DNA from: JACMRP01 sp047302465
GTDB lineage: Bacteria > Bdellovibrionota > Bdellovibrionia > Bdellovibrionales > Bdellovibrionaceae
Reading direction: 5' to 3'
Length of the DNA stretch: 64,000 nt
Assembly: GCF_047302465.1 (NCBI RefSeq)
Contig: NZ_CP178621.1
Location: 2,604,001 to 2,668,000, forward strand
A program made the position numbers and the translations under genes. This document shows positions 32,362-41,477 of this stretch, in pieces. The notes beneath the pieces were generated by a model, which worked only from the letters and a program-made list of their open reading frames with translations, was not told the origin of the DNA and did no database searches. Numbering within the stretch: position 1 is the first letter of the stretch; the number at the start of each line of letters is the position of its first letter.

Positions 32362-34593
32362 ATGATTTACTTAGCTATTCTCTCAGGATTGATCAACCTA
32401 TCAGCCCAAACGGTTTTCCAAAAAGTTGTTTCTATGACTGTTGGAGACCTTTATACAACCTTTATGGCAGTCATGCTGACCTTCATCCTTGGCTCAGCTC
32501 TCGGCAGTTATCACGGTTACAGATTGAGACGTTTTTTACCTTGGATTGAACTCTGCACAGGTCTCTACTCGTTGCTACTTTGTTTTTTACTATCAGGTCC
32601 CTTTTATCAGTGGGATCTTCCCTTGTGGTTGGTGATCCTGGGTCTTTTACCTCCAGCACTGGCTTTAGGAACACACATTCCACTGTACAGCTATTACTTA
32701 CGCCAAATTCGCTTTGGTCTTATCTATGGACTTTATCATTGGGGCGCTATCATTGGGCTTATTGCTTTTGAGTGGTACTTTGTTCATGCCGGCTCTGTGA
32801 AGAACTCACTTTTGTTTTTGGGTCTTTGTCAAATCACCTTGGGGCTCGTTTTGTTGAAGTATTTCCGAGCCGGTGCTTTTCATGTCCAGGCCAAGGACTT
32901 TAAAGCTGAAAGTATCGCGCTTTGGTTTCGCAACTATGGCCTTTCAGCACTCACTGTTTTTTTAGCTTCAAGCTTGAGTTTCTACGGAGTCCTTTGGGCG
33001 ATCAAAACTCAGAATGCGTTGACCGAAGCATTTCGCCTACACGCCACCATGATCTCAACATCCATCTTCGTGTGGATGAGTTTGGCGGGGCTTGTCTCTA
33101 AAAAGATTCAAAAAATATCTCGCTCGGCTTTGTTTCTAACAATGGCCTTTGCTTTTTTATTTCAACAAGGAAGCTTTTCAGTTCTGCCTGTCTCTATTAC
33201 TGATTTATTCTCTGGTAGCATGGAAAATTATTTTTTAGTTTCTTTGCTGCTCGCTCTTTATTTAACCCTGCCTGTTTTTATCTCAAGTTTGATTTTCGTC
33301 AATGAAACTTCTCGCCTTTCAGAAAGCTTAGACGTCGATCAGGCAAGCGGCGGTTTAAATCTTTTTGCAAGCTTTGGAAACATCCTAGGATTTGCTTTGG
33401 GTGGATTGATGGCCCCACATTTTTGGCACCGCCCATATATGACTACTGCTGTTATGATAAGCATGGTTCTGGGTTTCGTTTTTCTTGCCAAGGTCCCTAA
33501 AAAAACTATGGGTGTTGTCGCTATCTGCGCTTTGATTCTTTTAAGTCCTTGGGCTTTTCAAAAAGAACAAAAAGACTTTTTGTATCTGAATAGAATCGCT
33601 AAAGACCAACGCCACATGATTGAGATGACAGACGTCGCTGTTTATTCACACGCGCTTTCTAGCATCGCTTTGGTCACCCGCAAACTCAAAGACAGTCCCA
33701 CCCCGTGGCCAGAACAGACGCAAAAAGAAAATCCTTCACAGCGAATGTATGTTGTAGATGGACACTTTTCACACGATGTTTGGTCTGGGCTTGAGATGAT
33801 GGTAGGTATTGCTGGATCCAAATATTTTGATCGCCCCCTTGGACAATCTCTGGTAATCGGAATTGGCAGCGGCCAAGCTGCTTGGGCAGTTTCGGCTCTT
33901 AGCCAAAAAACTGACATGGTGGAAATATCTCCGACGGTGATTGATAATCTAAAAATTCTGAAAGAGTACAATAATAATCTTGGCGAGCGCGACGATTTAC
34001 ATATCCATATGAAGGATGGCTTTTCTTTCGTCAGGGATTGCAAACCAGGAACTTATGATCTGATTTTTAATACTTCGACATATCCTTCGAATTTTAATGC
34101 CAGCAAGCTTTACAGTGATGAATTCGTTGCCTTAGCTAAAAAATGCTTAACACGTGATGGTGTTCTACAGACTTATTTTGATTACGCCACTGTTGTAAAT
34201 ATGCCGCAATTTTACGAGTTCTTGGCTCCACTCAAAAAACATTTCCAAAATGTGGACATTATGCTCGATCCCTACCCTCAAGTTTTCGCCTATGACCGAC
34301 CACGAGCAATACAGGCTATTACTGAAAAATCTGTACTTCGTCCCGAGGATAAAGCTTTCTACAATAAGTATTTATCCGAGAATAAACTCTTCCCTACAAA
34401 CTGCCAAAAATTCCTGCGCAATCCGCCAATGCCAGCGACCGATCTACGCATAACTAACTTGGACCGCGCGTACTTAGAGGCAAATTCTTTAGAAAATATG
34501 GTGAAGTCTTTAGGTAAGCACTTCGACTTTTTGATTTTATCGGACTTTTACCAGCCGCCCCCACTGCAAGCGGGCATGTTTACCTGCGAATAA
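32362..34593 (+). CDS. Polytopic membrane protein fused to spermidine-synthase-like domain
   Basis: 743 residues. About 13 hydrophobic helices cover residues 1-400, and the C-terminal 300 residues have a Rossmann-type SAM/propylamine-transferase fold (VIGIGSGQAAWAVSALSQKT, DMVEISPTVIDNLKIL). Proteins of this plan are annotated as fused MFS/spermidine synthase, but function is not established. An acidic-to-neutral substitution in the nucleotide loop (GIGSGQAA) makes catalysis uncertain. The 3' end overlaps the convergent HTTM-like gene by 57 nt. It is the first gene after the cysteine-rich pair and could share its transcript. Confidence 0.75.
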   Translation: MIYLAILSGLINLSAQTVFQKVVSMTVGDLYTTFMAVMLTFILGSALGSYHGYRLRRFLPWIELCTGLYSLLLCFLLSGPFYQWDLPLWLVILGLLPPALALGTHIPLYSYYLRQIRFGLIYGLYHWGAIIGLIAFEWYFVHAGSVKNSLLFLGLCQITLGLVLLKYFRAGAFHVQAKDFKAESIALWFRNYGLSALTVFLASSLSFYGVLWAIKTQNALTEAFRLHATMISTSIFVWMSLAGLVSKKIQKISRSALFLTMAFAFLFQQGSFSVLPVSITDLFSGSMENYFLVSLLLALYLTLPVFISSLIFVNETSRLSESLDVDQASGGLNLFASFGNILGFALGGLMAPHFWHRPYMTTAVMISMVLGFVFLAKVPKKTMGVVAICALILLSPWAFQKEQKDFLYLNRIAKDQRHMIEMTDVAVYSHALSSIALVTRKLKDSPTPWPEQTQKENPSQRMYVVDGHFSHDVWSGLEMMVGIAGSKYFDRPLGQSLVIGIGSGQAAWAVSALSQKTDMVEISPTVIDNLKILKEYNNNLGERDDLHIHMKDGFSFVRDCKPGTYDLIFNTSTYPSNFNASKLYSDEFVALAKKCLTRDGVLQTYFDYATVVNMPQFYEFLAPLKKHFQNVDIMLDPYPQVFAYDRPRAIQAITEKSVLRPEDKAFYNKYLSENKLFPTNCQKFLRNPPMPATDLRITNLDRAYLEANSLENMVKSLGKHFDFLILSDFYQPPPLQAGMFTCE

Positions 34594-35379
34594 AAGAAGG
34601 CCTTCGCAAAAAACGAGTAAGCAAGGAATCTGCGATAAGAACCCCTTGTGGTGTCCCATCGTCAGCTGAATTCCGAAATGTAATGAAGCCCATAAAAATA
34701 CGAATACATAACCACTTCGGCGCGATAACAATGCTAACGGCGATAGCAGCTCGACCAACAATGCAAAGAGCGCAAGGCTTCGCAGCACCACTGGAGGGAG
34801 TTCCAACAAAATCTGGCCAGCAAGCGTACTAGAAATCTGAAACATGTAAATCGCGAGATTCTCGGACCACGCCCACTCAAATCCTGAAAAGCGCAATTTC
34901 TGCAATCCTGCAATAAAGTAGCTTGCGACAATAAAGCACTTCAAAAAGGCAATGGGCCAGCGCGCATGAATTCCGTTATAGTCCCTTTTCCACGCAGACC
35001 AAGGAACCAGCGCCAGAACCAGCAAACAAGTGTAAATCAGAGTAGTCCCATGTCCGACAGTTCCGTAATTATAGTGATTTGCAAGAACATAGGCACCTGA
35101 CACCGCCGCCACCAAAAGACTTGGTCCCGTCAAAACACCAATAGTGCCAAGAAGAAGACTTGCTTGAAACACAAACGACAGAACCTGCAAGAATCCCTGG
35201 CTCGTTAGCTGAGGAAGAATATGAAAAAACCCAACGGGAGTGTGGGCTCCACCAGTTCCGTACAAATTAAAATCACTTGGCGTGCTATGAAAAAGAAGCA
35301 GGTACAGGCACAAGATCGACTTAAAGGTCGACAAAATCGAATTGCCTTCTTCGCGAAAAAACCAAGAATTCAATTTCAT
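34537..35379 (-). CDS. HTTM-domain-like membrane protein
   Basis: 280 residues with about eight hydrophobic segments. The pattern YFIAGLQKLRFSGFEWAWS near 155-175 and the surrounding helices match the HTTM fold of the vitamin K-dependent gamma-carboxylase family, but the catalytic carboxylase part is absent. Such short forms have no proven activity. The start overlaps the stop of the 146-residue gene by 4 nt, and the two look like a coupled pair. Confidence 0.7.
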   Translation of the reverse strand: MKLNSWFFREEGNSILSTFKSILCLYLLLFHSTPSDFNLYGTGGAHTPVGFFHILPQLTSQGFLQVLSFVFQASLLLGTIGVLTGPSLLVAAVSGAYVLANHYNYGTVGHGTTLIYTCLLVLALVPWSAWKRDYNGIHARWPIAFLKCFIVASYFIAGLQKLRFSGFEWAWSENLAIYMFQISSTLAGQILLELPPVVLRSLALFALLVELLSPLALLSRRSGYVFVFLWASLHFGIQLTMGHHKGFLSQIPCLLVFCEGLLLFAGKHARLQWGRLVKVR

Positions 35380-35816
35380 AGCGAGGTCTCGAAGATCAGC
35401 TCTTTCTGATCTGGCTTAAATCTTTTTTGTCCTGTGAACTGCTTCCAAGTGTAACGATACACCTTTAAACTCGCACATTGGTCTTTTAAATACTCGTGCA
35501 AAGGCGCCAGAATAGTTGCAGCAAACTGACGTCCTGGCTCGGAAAGAGGCAAATCCGAATATAAAAAATCCCCTAAATCTGAGATGTAATCCCCTTCCGG
35601 ACGGAATAGATCGAATTCAGAAATAAATCTCTCTTTAGGCATAGGCGGTTTCGCACAAGTAATACGCAATATTCGTAAATCTTGAGCGTCGTAAAGACGC
35701 GAATACATCGCAAAAGGACTTAGAGGAAACATTTCTTTTTCAGAGATGGCTGCACACAACTGAAGAACTGCAAAAACTCCCATGACGGTTAAAGCATAGA
35801 GTTTACCCTTGCTCAC
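35376..35816 (-). CDS. Small membrane-anchored protein coupled to HTTM-like gene
   Basis: 146 residues with one N-terminal helix (KLYALTVMGVFAVLQLCAAI) and a soluble domain beginning FPLSPFAMYSRLYD. Proteins with this FPxSxFxMYS-type motif often accompany HTTM-like genes, but I know of no assigned role. The start lies in the miaA stop (4-nt overlap), the stop in the HTTM-like start. Confidence 0.7.
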   Translation of the reverse strand: MSKGKLYALTVMGVFAVLQLCAAISEKEMFPLSPFAMYSRLYDAQDLRILRITCAKPPMPKERFISEFDLFRPEGDYISDLGDFLYSDLPLSEPGRQFAATILAPLHEYLKDQCASLKVYRYTWKQFTGQKRFKPDQKELIFETSL

Positions 35817-36745
35817 ACTTCCTCCAGGAATTTGTGAACTCGATCCATCGCTTCGTCAAAACCCGTGGCTCCGTCATACCAGTGAATGTTGGGATCACGC
35901 TGGAACCAAGTTCTCTGCCTTTTTGCAAGTCCCATAGTATTCTGAACGATTTCATCAAAGAGCCATTGTTCAGATTTACCATCACGTAAGTACTCAAGAA
36001 CTTCTTTATAACCGACACTTTGCAAAGCGGACCACTCGCCATACCCTCGAGCGACTAAGTCTTTCACCTCTTGAATAAGTCCTGCATCCAACATCTTTTG
36101 CGTACGTAACTTCACGCGCTCCTTGAGCACTTCACGATCCCAGCGTAGTCCGATCTTTAATAACGGATAAGGAAAAGGAGCTTGGGTATCAGCAAATTCT
36201 TTTTGGATCTGTGTCAGGCTTTTACCTTCGGCACGGATCAGCTCCATTGCACGTCCCAAACGATAGTGATCTTGGGGATGAATTTTTTGAGCAGCTTCAG
36301 GATCAAAACGCTGAAACTCTTCAAAAAGCTTTTTTGCTCCTTCTTCCGTTGTCAAAATGTCGGCGATTTCTTTTTGAATCTCAGGCGGCGTTTGCCGAAC
36401 TGGATACATACCTTTTTCAATGGCTTGAAAATAAAAGCCGGTGCCGCCAACAACAAAAGCCGGCTTTTCCATAGGCAACTTATCCATACAGGTAAAAAAG
36501 TCCCGCGTGTAATTACCGGCCGTCATACTCTCACCCGCTGAGACGTAGTCGTACAAATAGTGCGGCGCCTGGACCATTTCTTCCGTGGTCGGTTTAGCAG
36601 CACCAATATTGAGGGATTTATAGAGCTGAACACTATCGCAATTGATAATAGAGCCCGAGACTTGCTTTGCCATATCCAGAGCCCACTGGCTTTTTCCAGA
36701 GGCCGTCGTTCCTACCACAAAAACAACTGGCTTCAGTGTCTTCAT
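35813..36745 (-). CDS. miaA: tRNA dimethylallyltransferase
   Basis: 310 residues. Adds a dimethylallyl group to A37 of tRNAs that read UNN codons. P-loop GTTASGKSQ at residues 12-20, NCDSVQLYKSLNIGAAKPT with the substrate-site DSxQ, then AFVVGGTGFYFQAIEKG and the C-terminal KRQRTWFQRDPNIHW helix. All core motifs are intact and length is normal. The start shares bases with the mutL stop (1-nt overlap), a common mutL-miaA order. Confidence 0.96.
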   Translation of the reverse strand: MKTLKPVVFVVGTTASGKSQWALDMAKQVSGSIINCDSVQLYKSLNIGAAKPTTEEMVQAPHYLYDYVSAGESMTAGNYTRDFFTCMDKLPMEKPAFVVGGTGFYFQAIEKGMYPVRQTPPEIQKEIADILTTEEGAKKLFEEFQRFDPEAAQKIHPQDHYRLGRAMELIRAEGKSLTQIQKEFADTQAPFPYPLLKIGLRWDREVLKERVKLRTQKMLDAGLIQEVKDLVARGYGEWSALQSVGYKEVLEYLRDGKSEQWLFDEIVQNTMGLAKRQRTWFQRDPNIHWYDGATGFDEAMDRVHKFLEEV

Positions 36746-38622
36746 TAAACGATTCGCCCGAAGTCTTTTTCAAGCTTAGCGTAAGGATACTCGACAGAAA
36801 CTGGACGACCATGAGGACAGAAACTTGAAAGTGGGAAGTCGTCCATTTCACTCAAAAGATTTTTCATTTGCTCTGTGCTGAGAGCTTGGCCTGCGCGAAC
36901 CACCGAGTGGCAAGCCATCGTGGCACAAAGATCACCAATAACTTTTTCCATGCGGAAGCTGCCGCCAAGATCTAAAGCCTCGGTCGCCATTTTATCTAGA
37001 ACAGAGCTCATCACAGATTCTTTGATAAGACTAGGAGCCGCCTTTACGCCGACAGTGCCTGGCCCTAAGACCTCGACAAAAACTCCGAGCTTTTCAAGAT
37101 CTGGGAAAAGATTTTGCAAAGCTTCTACCTTATCCGGTGTCAAATCAACGGCAAGCGGGAATAAGAATTCCTGCACTTCCATTTTTCCGCCACGCCAAGC
37201 AGTCATCAGTCGTTCAAATACAACACGTTCGTGAGCCGCATGCTGATCGACGAAGACCAACTTATCGCGAGACTGACAAATGATGTAAGTCAAATTAGCT
37301 TGCCCCAATACCTCCAAAGACGACCAATATTTTGGTGCCTCTGTCGGCATTGACGTCGAAACATCTCGAGCCTCTGCACCTGCATATTGAGGTGCCGGAT
37401 TGACAGCCTGCTCAACTCGGCGAACAAAAGGATTTGATTCATCCGTGTGCAAGGTCTCTAAAGCTTCACGACGTTGCTCGGCCTGTTCGACCGCCATCTG
37501 AAGCGGAAATTCTTTTTTCTTAAACTGAGTTACTTGAAAATCCTGATGGGAAAAAGCGGCCTGTGTAGCACTCGCCATCGCCGAGGCATGCAAATCCAAC
37601 TCTGGCAGCGGCAGAGCCACGCCCGGTGCTTTCCCTTGCGGTACCCATGGAGCCTTCTCAAGTGTATCGCGAACGGCTGCCTGCACGGCTCTAAAAGCCA
37701 ATGACGGGTTATGAAACTTCACTTGGGATTTAGTCGGATGAATATTGACGTCGATGTATTCAGGATCAATTTCGACCCAAACGGCAGCAATCGGATACTC
37801 CCCGTGCATAAGAAGATTTCTGAATGCTTCCATGACCGCTGCCTGCATACTTCGATCTTGAACCCAGCGATTCTGAGCAAAAAGCCAAATGTTTTTACCC
37901 GTCTTCGCAACCTGGTGAGGATCTGCAAAAACAGCATAAGCCGTTACGTTCTCGCGCTGAGCATGCCCATCATACATAGGCTTTACATCAAGAATTTGCT
38001 CCACACGGTCCTTGCGGGATTTACAAGCTGGCCAGAAAAACGCCAGTTCATTTTTTTCGTAAATGCGGAACTCAACATCCGCGTGAGCCAACGCTAAGGC
38101 CTTCAAGGTAGTTTTAATTTGTGTGGCTTCGGCAGCATCTGACTTTAAAAATTTCAAACGAGCAGGAACGTTACCAAATAACTCTTGCACTGTAATAGAC
38201 GTCCCCGCAGAGCCACCTACCGGATCGACACTTGTTTTTTTACCGAACTCACTTAAGAGCTGATGCGCTTGTGTACTCTCTGGTGTACGTGAGGTTAGAT
38301 TCAACTTACTGACCGCCGCGATACTAGCCAAAGCTTCACCGCGGAAGCCGAAGGTACGTAAACTCCACAGGTCATCACTTTTTGAAATCTTGCTGGTCGC
38401 AAATCGCTCTAGAGCTTTTGGCAACTCTTCTGGAGGAATACCCTTCCCGTTATCAACGACCTTCACATAACGGCCGCCATCGGCGAATTCTACGGTGACC
38501 GAAGTCGCACCCGCATCAATACTATTTTCCACCAACTCTTTAACAAGATGGGAGGGTCTTTCCACCACTTCACCAGCGGCGATTTGATCGACAACTTCAG
38601 GAGGCAATAACTGAATGGACAT
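36745..38622 (-). CDS. mutL: DNA mismatch repair protein MutL
   Basis: 625 residues. The N-terminal GHKL ATPase has ELVENSIDAGATSV, VDNGKGIPPEEL, TFGFRGEALASI and a conserved GNVPARLKFL. The C-terminal domain has the endonuclease motif DQHAAHERVVFE, ACHSVVRAG and CPHGRPV, so this MutL should nick DNA itself, consistent with no need for MutH. A long variable linker rich in Gln/Glu/Ala lies between about 330 and 430. First step of a coupled run to miaA. Confidence 0.96.
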   Translation of the reverse strand: MSIQLLPPEVVDQIAAGEVVERPSHLVKELVENSIDAGATSVTVEFADGGRYVKVVDNGKGIPPEELPKALERFATSKISKSDDLWSLRTFGFRGEALASIAAVSKLNLTSRTPESTQAHQLLSEFGKKTSVDPVGGSAGTSITVQELFGNVPARLKFLKSDAAEATQIKTTLKALALAHADVEFRIYEKNELAFFWPACKSRKDRVEQILDVKPMYDGHAQRENVTAYAVFADPHQVAKTGKNIWLFAQNRWVQDRSMQAAVMEAFRNLLMHGEYPIAAVWVEIDPEYIDVNIHPTKSQVKFHNPSLAFRAVQAAVRDTLEKAPWVPQGKAPGVALPLPELDLHASAMASATQAAFSHQDFQVTQFKKKEFPLQMAVEQAEQRREALETLHTDESNPFVRRVEQAVNPAPQYAGAEARDVSTSMPTEAPKYWSSLEVLGQANLTYIICQSRDKLVFVDQHAAHERVVFERLMTAWRGGKMEVQEFLFPLAVDLTPDKVEALQNLFPDLEKLGVFVEVLGPGTVGVKAAPSLIKESVMSSVLDKMATEALDLGGSFRMEKVIGDLCATMACHSVVRAGQALSTEQMKNLLSEMDDFPLSSFCPHGRPVSVEYPYAKLEKDFGRIV

Positions 38623-38645
38623 AGAAATTCAGTACCGCGAGGGGC

Positions 38646-39521
38646 TTAAAAAGGAAAACCAAAAGTGAAGGCGCCGCCCCAATATTGGGTCTTTTCCCAG
38701 TAGTACTTAACGTTAAAACGCAGCGCGTAGGTGTTAGCGATTCTAAAGTGAAGACCAAGGTCAAAAACCGCCCCTAAGGTCATGTCATCCAAGCTGTAAG
38801 AAACCTCTTTACCGCTTTGAAGAAGAGTCACCTCGTAGTGCGTGTATTTAAACATGGGGCCGAAACCATAAGTCAGCATGTGCCACTTGCTTTGCGGAGA
38901 AGCAGTTTCAAAAGTGAAGTCTGTTAGGAAGACCCAACCGTTCGCTGGATACCCTGTCCCCTTCTCGTAGTACTTAGGAGCCCCAAAGTGAAATAAGAAC
39001 TCTGCATCTGTTCTAAAATCACCACTGAACATAGTGTTAGGGCCCGCAACTCTCACGCCATAAAAAGGCATATTAGACGTACGAACTTTTCCCATGGTGT
39101 TCTCGGCATAACTCAAATACGCCAAAATCGGTCCACGATAGCGGCTTGAATAGAACGACTTCACACGCTTTTTCTCGAGGAAGGAGTTTTTATCATCAGC
39201 GGGTTTGTCGGTTTTTTTTGCGTCCTTCTCTGGAGTCTTGGCTGCCGCGGCTTTGCCACCTTTGCTCAGGCGGATGTCATTGTCGGCAATCCATCCCGTC
39301 AATCCGGGTTTTAAACGAATTTTATAGAAAGGACCTTTTTGCTTCAGAGAAACATCATAGACTTGACCGGCTTTGAGCTGACCCACGACCTCGGCGTCAA
39401 AGTCAGCATCTTTGTATACGAGTGCGCCCTGATTAACGACTATAGCTTTTTGCGACTGAGCTTGAGCACTCACTCCAACAAAAATCAAAATCATGTATAC
39501 AAGGTACGTCCAAATTTTCAT
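38646..39521 (-). CDS. SH3-domain protein with C-terminal barrel-like region
   Basis: 291 residues. The signal peptide ends near AQAQS. A bacterial SH3 domain (about 24-85, IVVNQGALVYKDADFDAEVV to PGLTGWIADNDIRL) is followed by a Lys/Ala-rich linker and a beta region of alternating hydrophobic residues ending in the C-terminal strand AFTFGFPF, typical of outer-membrane barrels. It probably binds peptidoglycan or a stem peptide from an outer-membrane anchor. Ends 3 nt after the glycosyltransferase gene and 23 nt before mutL. Confidence 0.75.
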   Translation of the reverse strand: MKIWTYLVYMILIFVGVSAQAQSQKAIVVNQGALVYKDADFDAEVVGQLKAGQVYDVSLKQKGPFYKIRLKPGLTGWIADNDIRLSKGGKAAAAKTPEKDAKKTDKPADDKNSFLEKKRVKSFYSSRYRGPILAYLSYAENTMGKVRTSNMPFYGVRVAGPNTMFSGDFRTDAEFLFHFGAPKYYEKGTGYPANGWVFLTDFTFETASPQSKWHMLTYGFGPMFKYTHYEVTLLQSGKEVSYSLDDMTLGAVFDLGLHFRIANTYALRFNVKYYWEKTQYWGGAFTFGFPF

Positions 39522-39523
39522 GC

Positions 39524-40219
39524 TTATTTAAATCGCATCAGCCAAACACGATAGAAAGCTTCGATCACAATTTTCAAAGACATCTTGCTATGTCCTACAC
39601 GGCGGTCTTCGAAAACAATCGGAGACTCAGCTCCTTTAAATCCTTTTTTCAAAGCTTTGTATTTAAGTTCAATTTGGAAGCTGTAACCATTAGAGGTCAC
39701 GGTACTCAGATCAATTCCAAGCAAAACTTCTTTTTTCCAAGAGTTAAAACCGCCGGTCCAATCATTCAATGGAAAGCCCAAAATCAGACGAGAGTAGATA
39801 CCGCCACCACGAGAAATAATTTTTCTCATGAGTCCCCAGTTCACAGTGCGACCACCCTCGACATAGCGAGAGCCCACTGCAAAATCATGAGTTTTCAGTT
39901 TCCCCAAAAGCGGGCCCAAGTCTTCAGGACGATGCGAGAAGTCCGCATCCATTTCCGTCAACACATCAAAGCCGTGTTCCATTCCCCAGTTAAAACCTGC
40001 AATGTAAGCACGACCAAGTCCCTGCTTTCCAGGGCGAGACAGCAAATGCAGCTTTGGTTGGCTCTTTTGCATCTCTTGAACAATCTGCCCCGTGCCGTCC
40101 GGAGAGTTATCATCCACAACAAGGATATCAACGCCTAGATTTTGTGCAAACACAGCCTGCACGATATTTTGAATGTTTTCTTTTTCATTGTACGTTGGAA
40201 TGATAATGAGTGCTTTCAT
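39524..40219 (-). CDS. Polyprenol monophosphomannose synthase-like glycosyltransferase
   Basis: 231 residues, a soluble GT2 enzyme. IIPTYNEKENIQNIV opens the fold, DILVVDDNSPDGTGQ and EMDADFSHRPEDL carry the metal-binding acidic motifs, and GGFNSWKKEVL is the acceptor-region signature of dolichol/polyprenol phosphate mannose synthases. It would charge a polyprenol phosphate with a sugar for envelope glycan or protein glycosylation. No membrane helices follow, so it probably acts with a separate transferase. Confidence 0.88.
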   Translation of the reverse strand: MKALIIIPTYNEKENIQNIVQAVFAQNLGVDILVVDDNSPDGTGQIVQEMQKSQPKLHLLSRPGKQGLGRAYIAGFNWGMEHGFDVLTEMDADFSHRPEDLGPLLGKLKTHDFAVGSRYVEGGRTVNWGLMRKIISRGGGIYSRLILGFPLNDWTGGFNSWKKEVLLGIDLSTVTSNGYSFQIELKYKALKKGFKGAESPIVFEDRRVGHSKMSLKIVIEAFYRVWLMRFK

Positions 40220-40264
40220 AGTGAAGCCAGAGTAATCCGCACAGCTTCATTTCTCAATCTTTTT

Positions 40265-40705
40265 TTAGGCCTGACGAGAGACTAAAGAGCCCTTCTTGTC
40301 TCTATTTTGCAAGGCTTGAGATTTTTCAGGAGTGATGGTCGGCAAATTCAAAGGCTTTGCCAATAAAAACTTTGGATCGTCGCGACGTTTTTGCAGATGC
40401 GCGCTGACTTTGTCCGCTGCAGCCTCAGGATTTTTCACATACAAAATTGGGTCAAAACCACATTGCTTACAAAACACCGAAAGGCGCCAGCGAATTTGAA
40501 TGAATGTTTCCGTCACCCCAAGAAAGACAGCGAAGATGACCAAAAAACGCGGATCGAATTCTTGCCAAAATGCGTACATCACAACGAGAGCCGCTGTGAA
40601 GGAATACATGACATTTAAAAAACCAATGTTCTTTTTTAAATACATGCGGCGTGGAGTACGACAAAAAGCGCAATAGCAATTGGTCTTAGACTTTAAAAAC
40701 AACAT
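40265..40705 (-). CDS. Zinc-ribbon membrane protein of unknown function
   Basis: 146 residues from the ATG at 40705, with a GGGGG ribosome site; an ATG at 40720 gives 151 residues but that start overlaps the ribosome site. Cys pairs CAFC near the N-terminus and CKQC near residue 90 look like a zinc ribbon split around two hydrophobic segments (NVMYSFTAALVVMYAF, FLVIFAVFLGVTETF). The tail is polar and basic. Unknown function. It is the first gene of the minus-strand run ending at 34537. Confidence 0.75.
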   Translation of the reverse strand: MLFLKSKTNCYCAFCRTPRRMYLKKNIGFLNVMYSFTAALVVMYAFWQEFDPRFLVIFAVFLGVTETFIQIRWRLSVFCKQCGFDPILYVKNPEAAADKVSAHLQKRRDDPKFLLAKPLNLPTITPEKSQALQNRDKKGSLVSRQA

Positions 40706-40772
40706 CTCGCCCCCACTCATTCATTATCCACCGTTCGGGATCTCTGTGAAAGTCCAGAGCCAGGGGCTTTTT

Positions 40773-40802
40773 TTGCAATTCGCGCTTTTTATTTGCTAGA
40801 CT
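40773..40802 (+). promoter_or_regulatory. Putative promoter with leaderless start for the 40810 gene
   Basis: TTGCAA (40773-40778), an 18-nt spacer, then TAGACT (40797-40802) and 7 nt to the ATG at 40810. No Shine-Dalgarno sequence is present, so transcription may start at or next to the ATG. Confidence 0.5.
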
Positions 40803-40809
40803 GGTTTAT

Positions 40810-41466
40810 ATGACAAACAAGAACATTTTCGTTTTCATTTTTTCAAGCGTGCTTCTTCAACTCTCCTCTACAATGGTCTGGGCTTATGGAAACCTCAATG
40901 AAGGCTACCAAGAGGTCACTTACGAAGAGTTGGTGAACGAATTGAATACCAAAAAATCTACTGTGGAACGCAAGCAGAAAGCGCCTCTTTCAGCAATCTC
41001 TTTGGGTGTTGGTTACGTGCACAGCATGACTCAATTGAATATCCGCCATAAAACTTCAGAAAGATCTCAAAACGGCTTACAAGTAGCTGGCAGCATGCAC
41101 TTAGACTCTCCAAATCTTTATGCTGAAGGTGTTTTCCGTAATTTCTCTGGCAGCTCAATTACTCGTGAAGATCTTCAGATTCTGCAAATGGACGGCCGCC
41201 TGGGCTTTACCAACGACATCGTAAACCTTTGGAAACTTAACTTGTTTACAGGCTTCTCGGGCCGCCTGATCCAAGCCAGCAACGATCAACAAAATTATAA
41301 TGTGAACGAGTTCACGCCTTCTTTAACAGTAGGAGCTTCTGCAATGGCTTCGATTCACAAAAATGTCCGTTTGGGTTTAGAGGTCGGCGGACGCACTTCT
41401 ATTCTCGGCAAAAACACGGATAAAAATTCCGTCGATTTTGCTTTGCGCTTAGACACTTCTTTGTAA
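40810..41466 (+). CDS. Predicted outer-membrane barrel protein
   Basis: 218 residues. Signal peptide residues 1-25 (VLLQLSSTMVWA). A short Lys/Asn-rich segment is followed by a beta-rich region with alternating residues (ISLGVGYVHSMTQLNIRHKT, LGLEVGGRTSILGKN) ending DFALRLDTSL. Unknown function. It lacks a ribosome site; a promoter seven bases from the ATG suggests a leaderless message. Ends 11 nt before the next gene on the same strand. Confidence 0.72.
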   Translation: MTNKNIFVFIFSSVLLQLSSTMVWAYGNLNEGYQEVTYEELVNELNTKKSTVERKQKAPLSAISLGVGYVHSMTQLNIRHKTSERSQNGLQVAGSMHLDSPNLYAEGVFRNFSGSSITREDLQILQMDGRLGFTNDIVNLWKLNLFTGFSGRLIQASNDQQNYNVNEFTPSLTVGASAMASIHKNVRLGLEVGGRTSILGKNTDKNSVDFALRLDTSL

Positions 41467-41477
41467 AACTATAGGGG

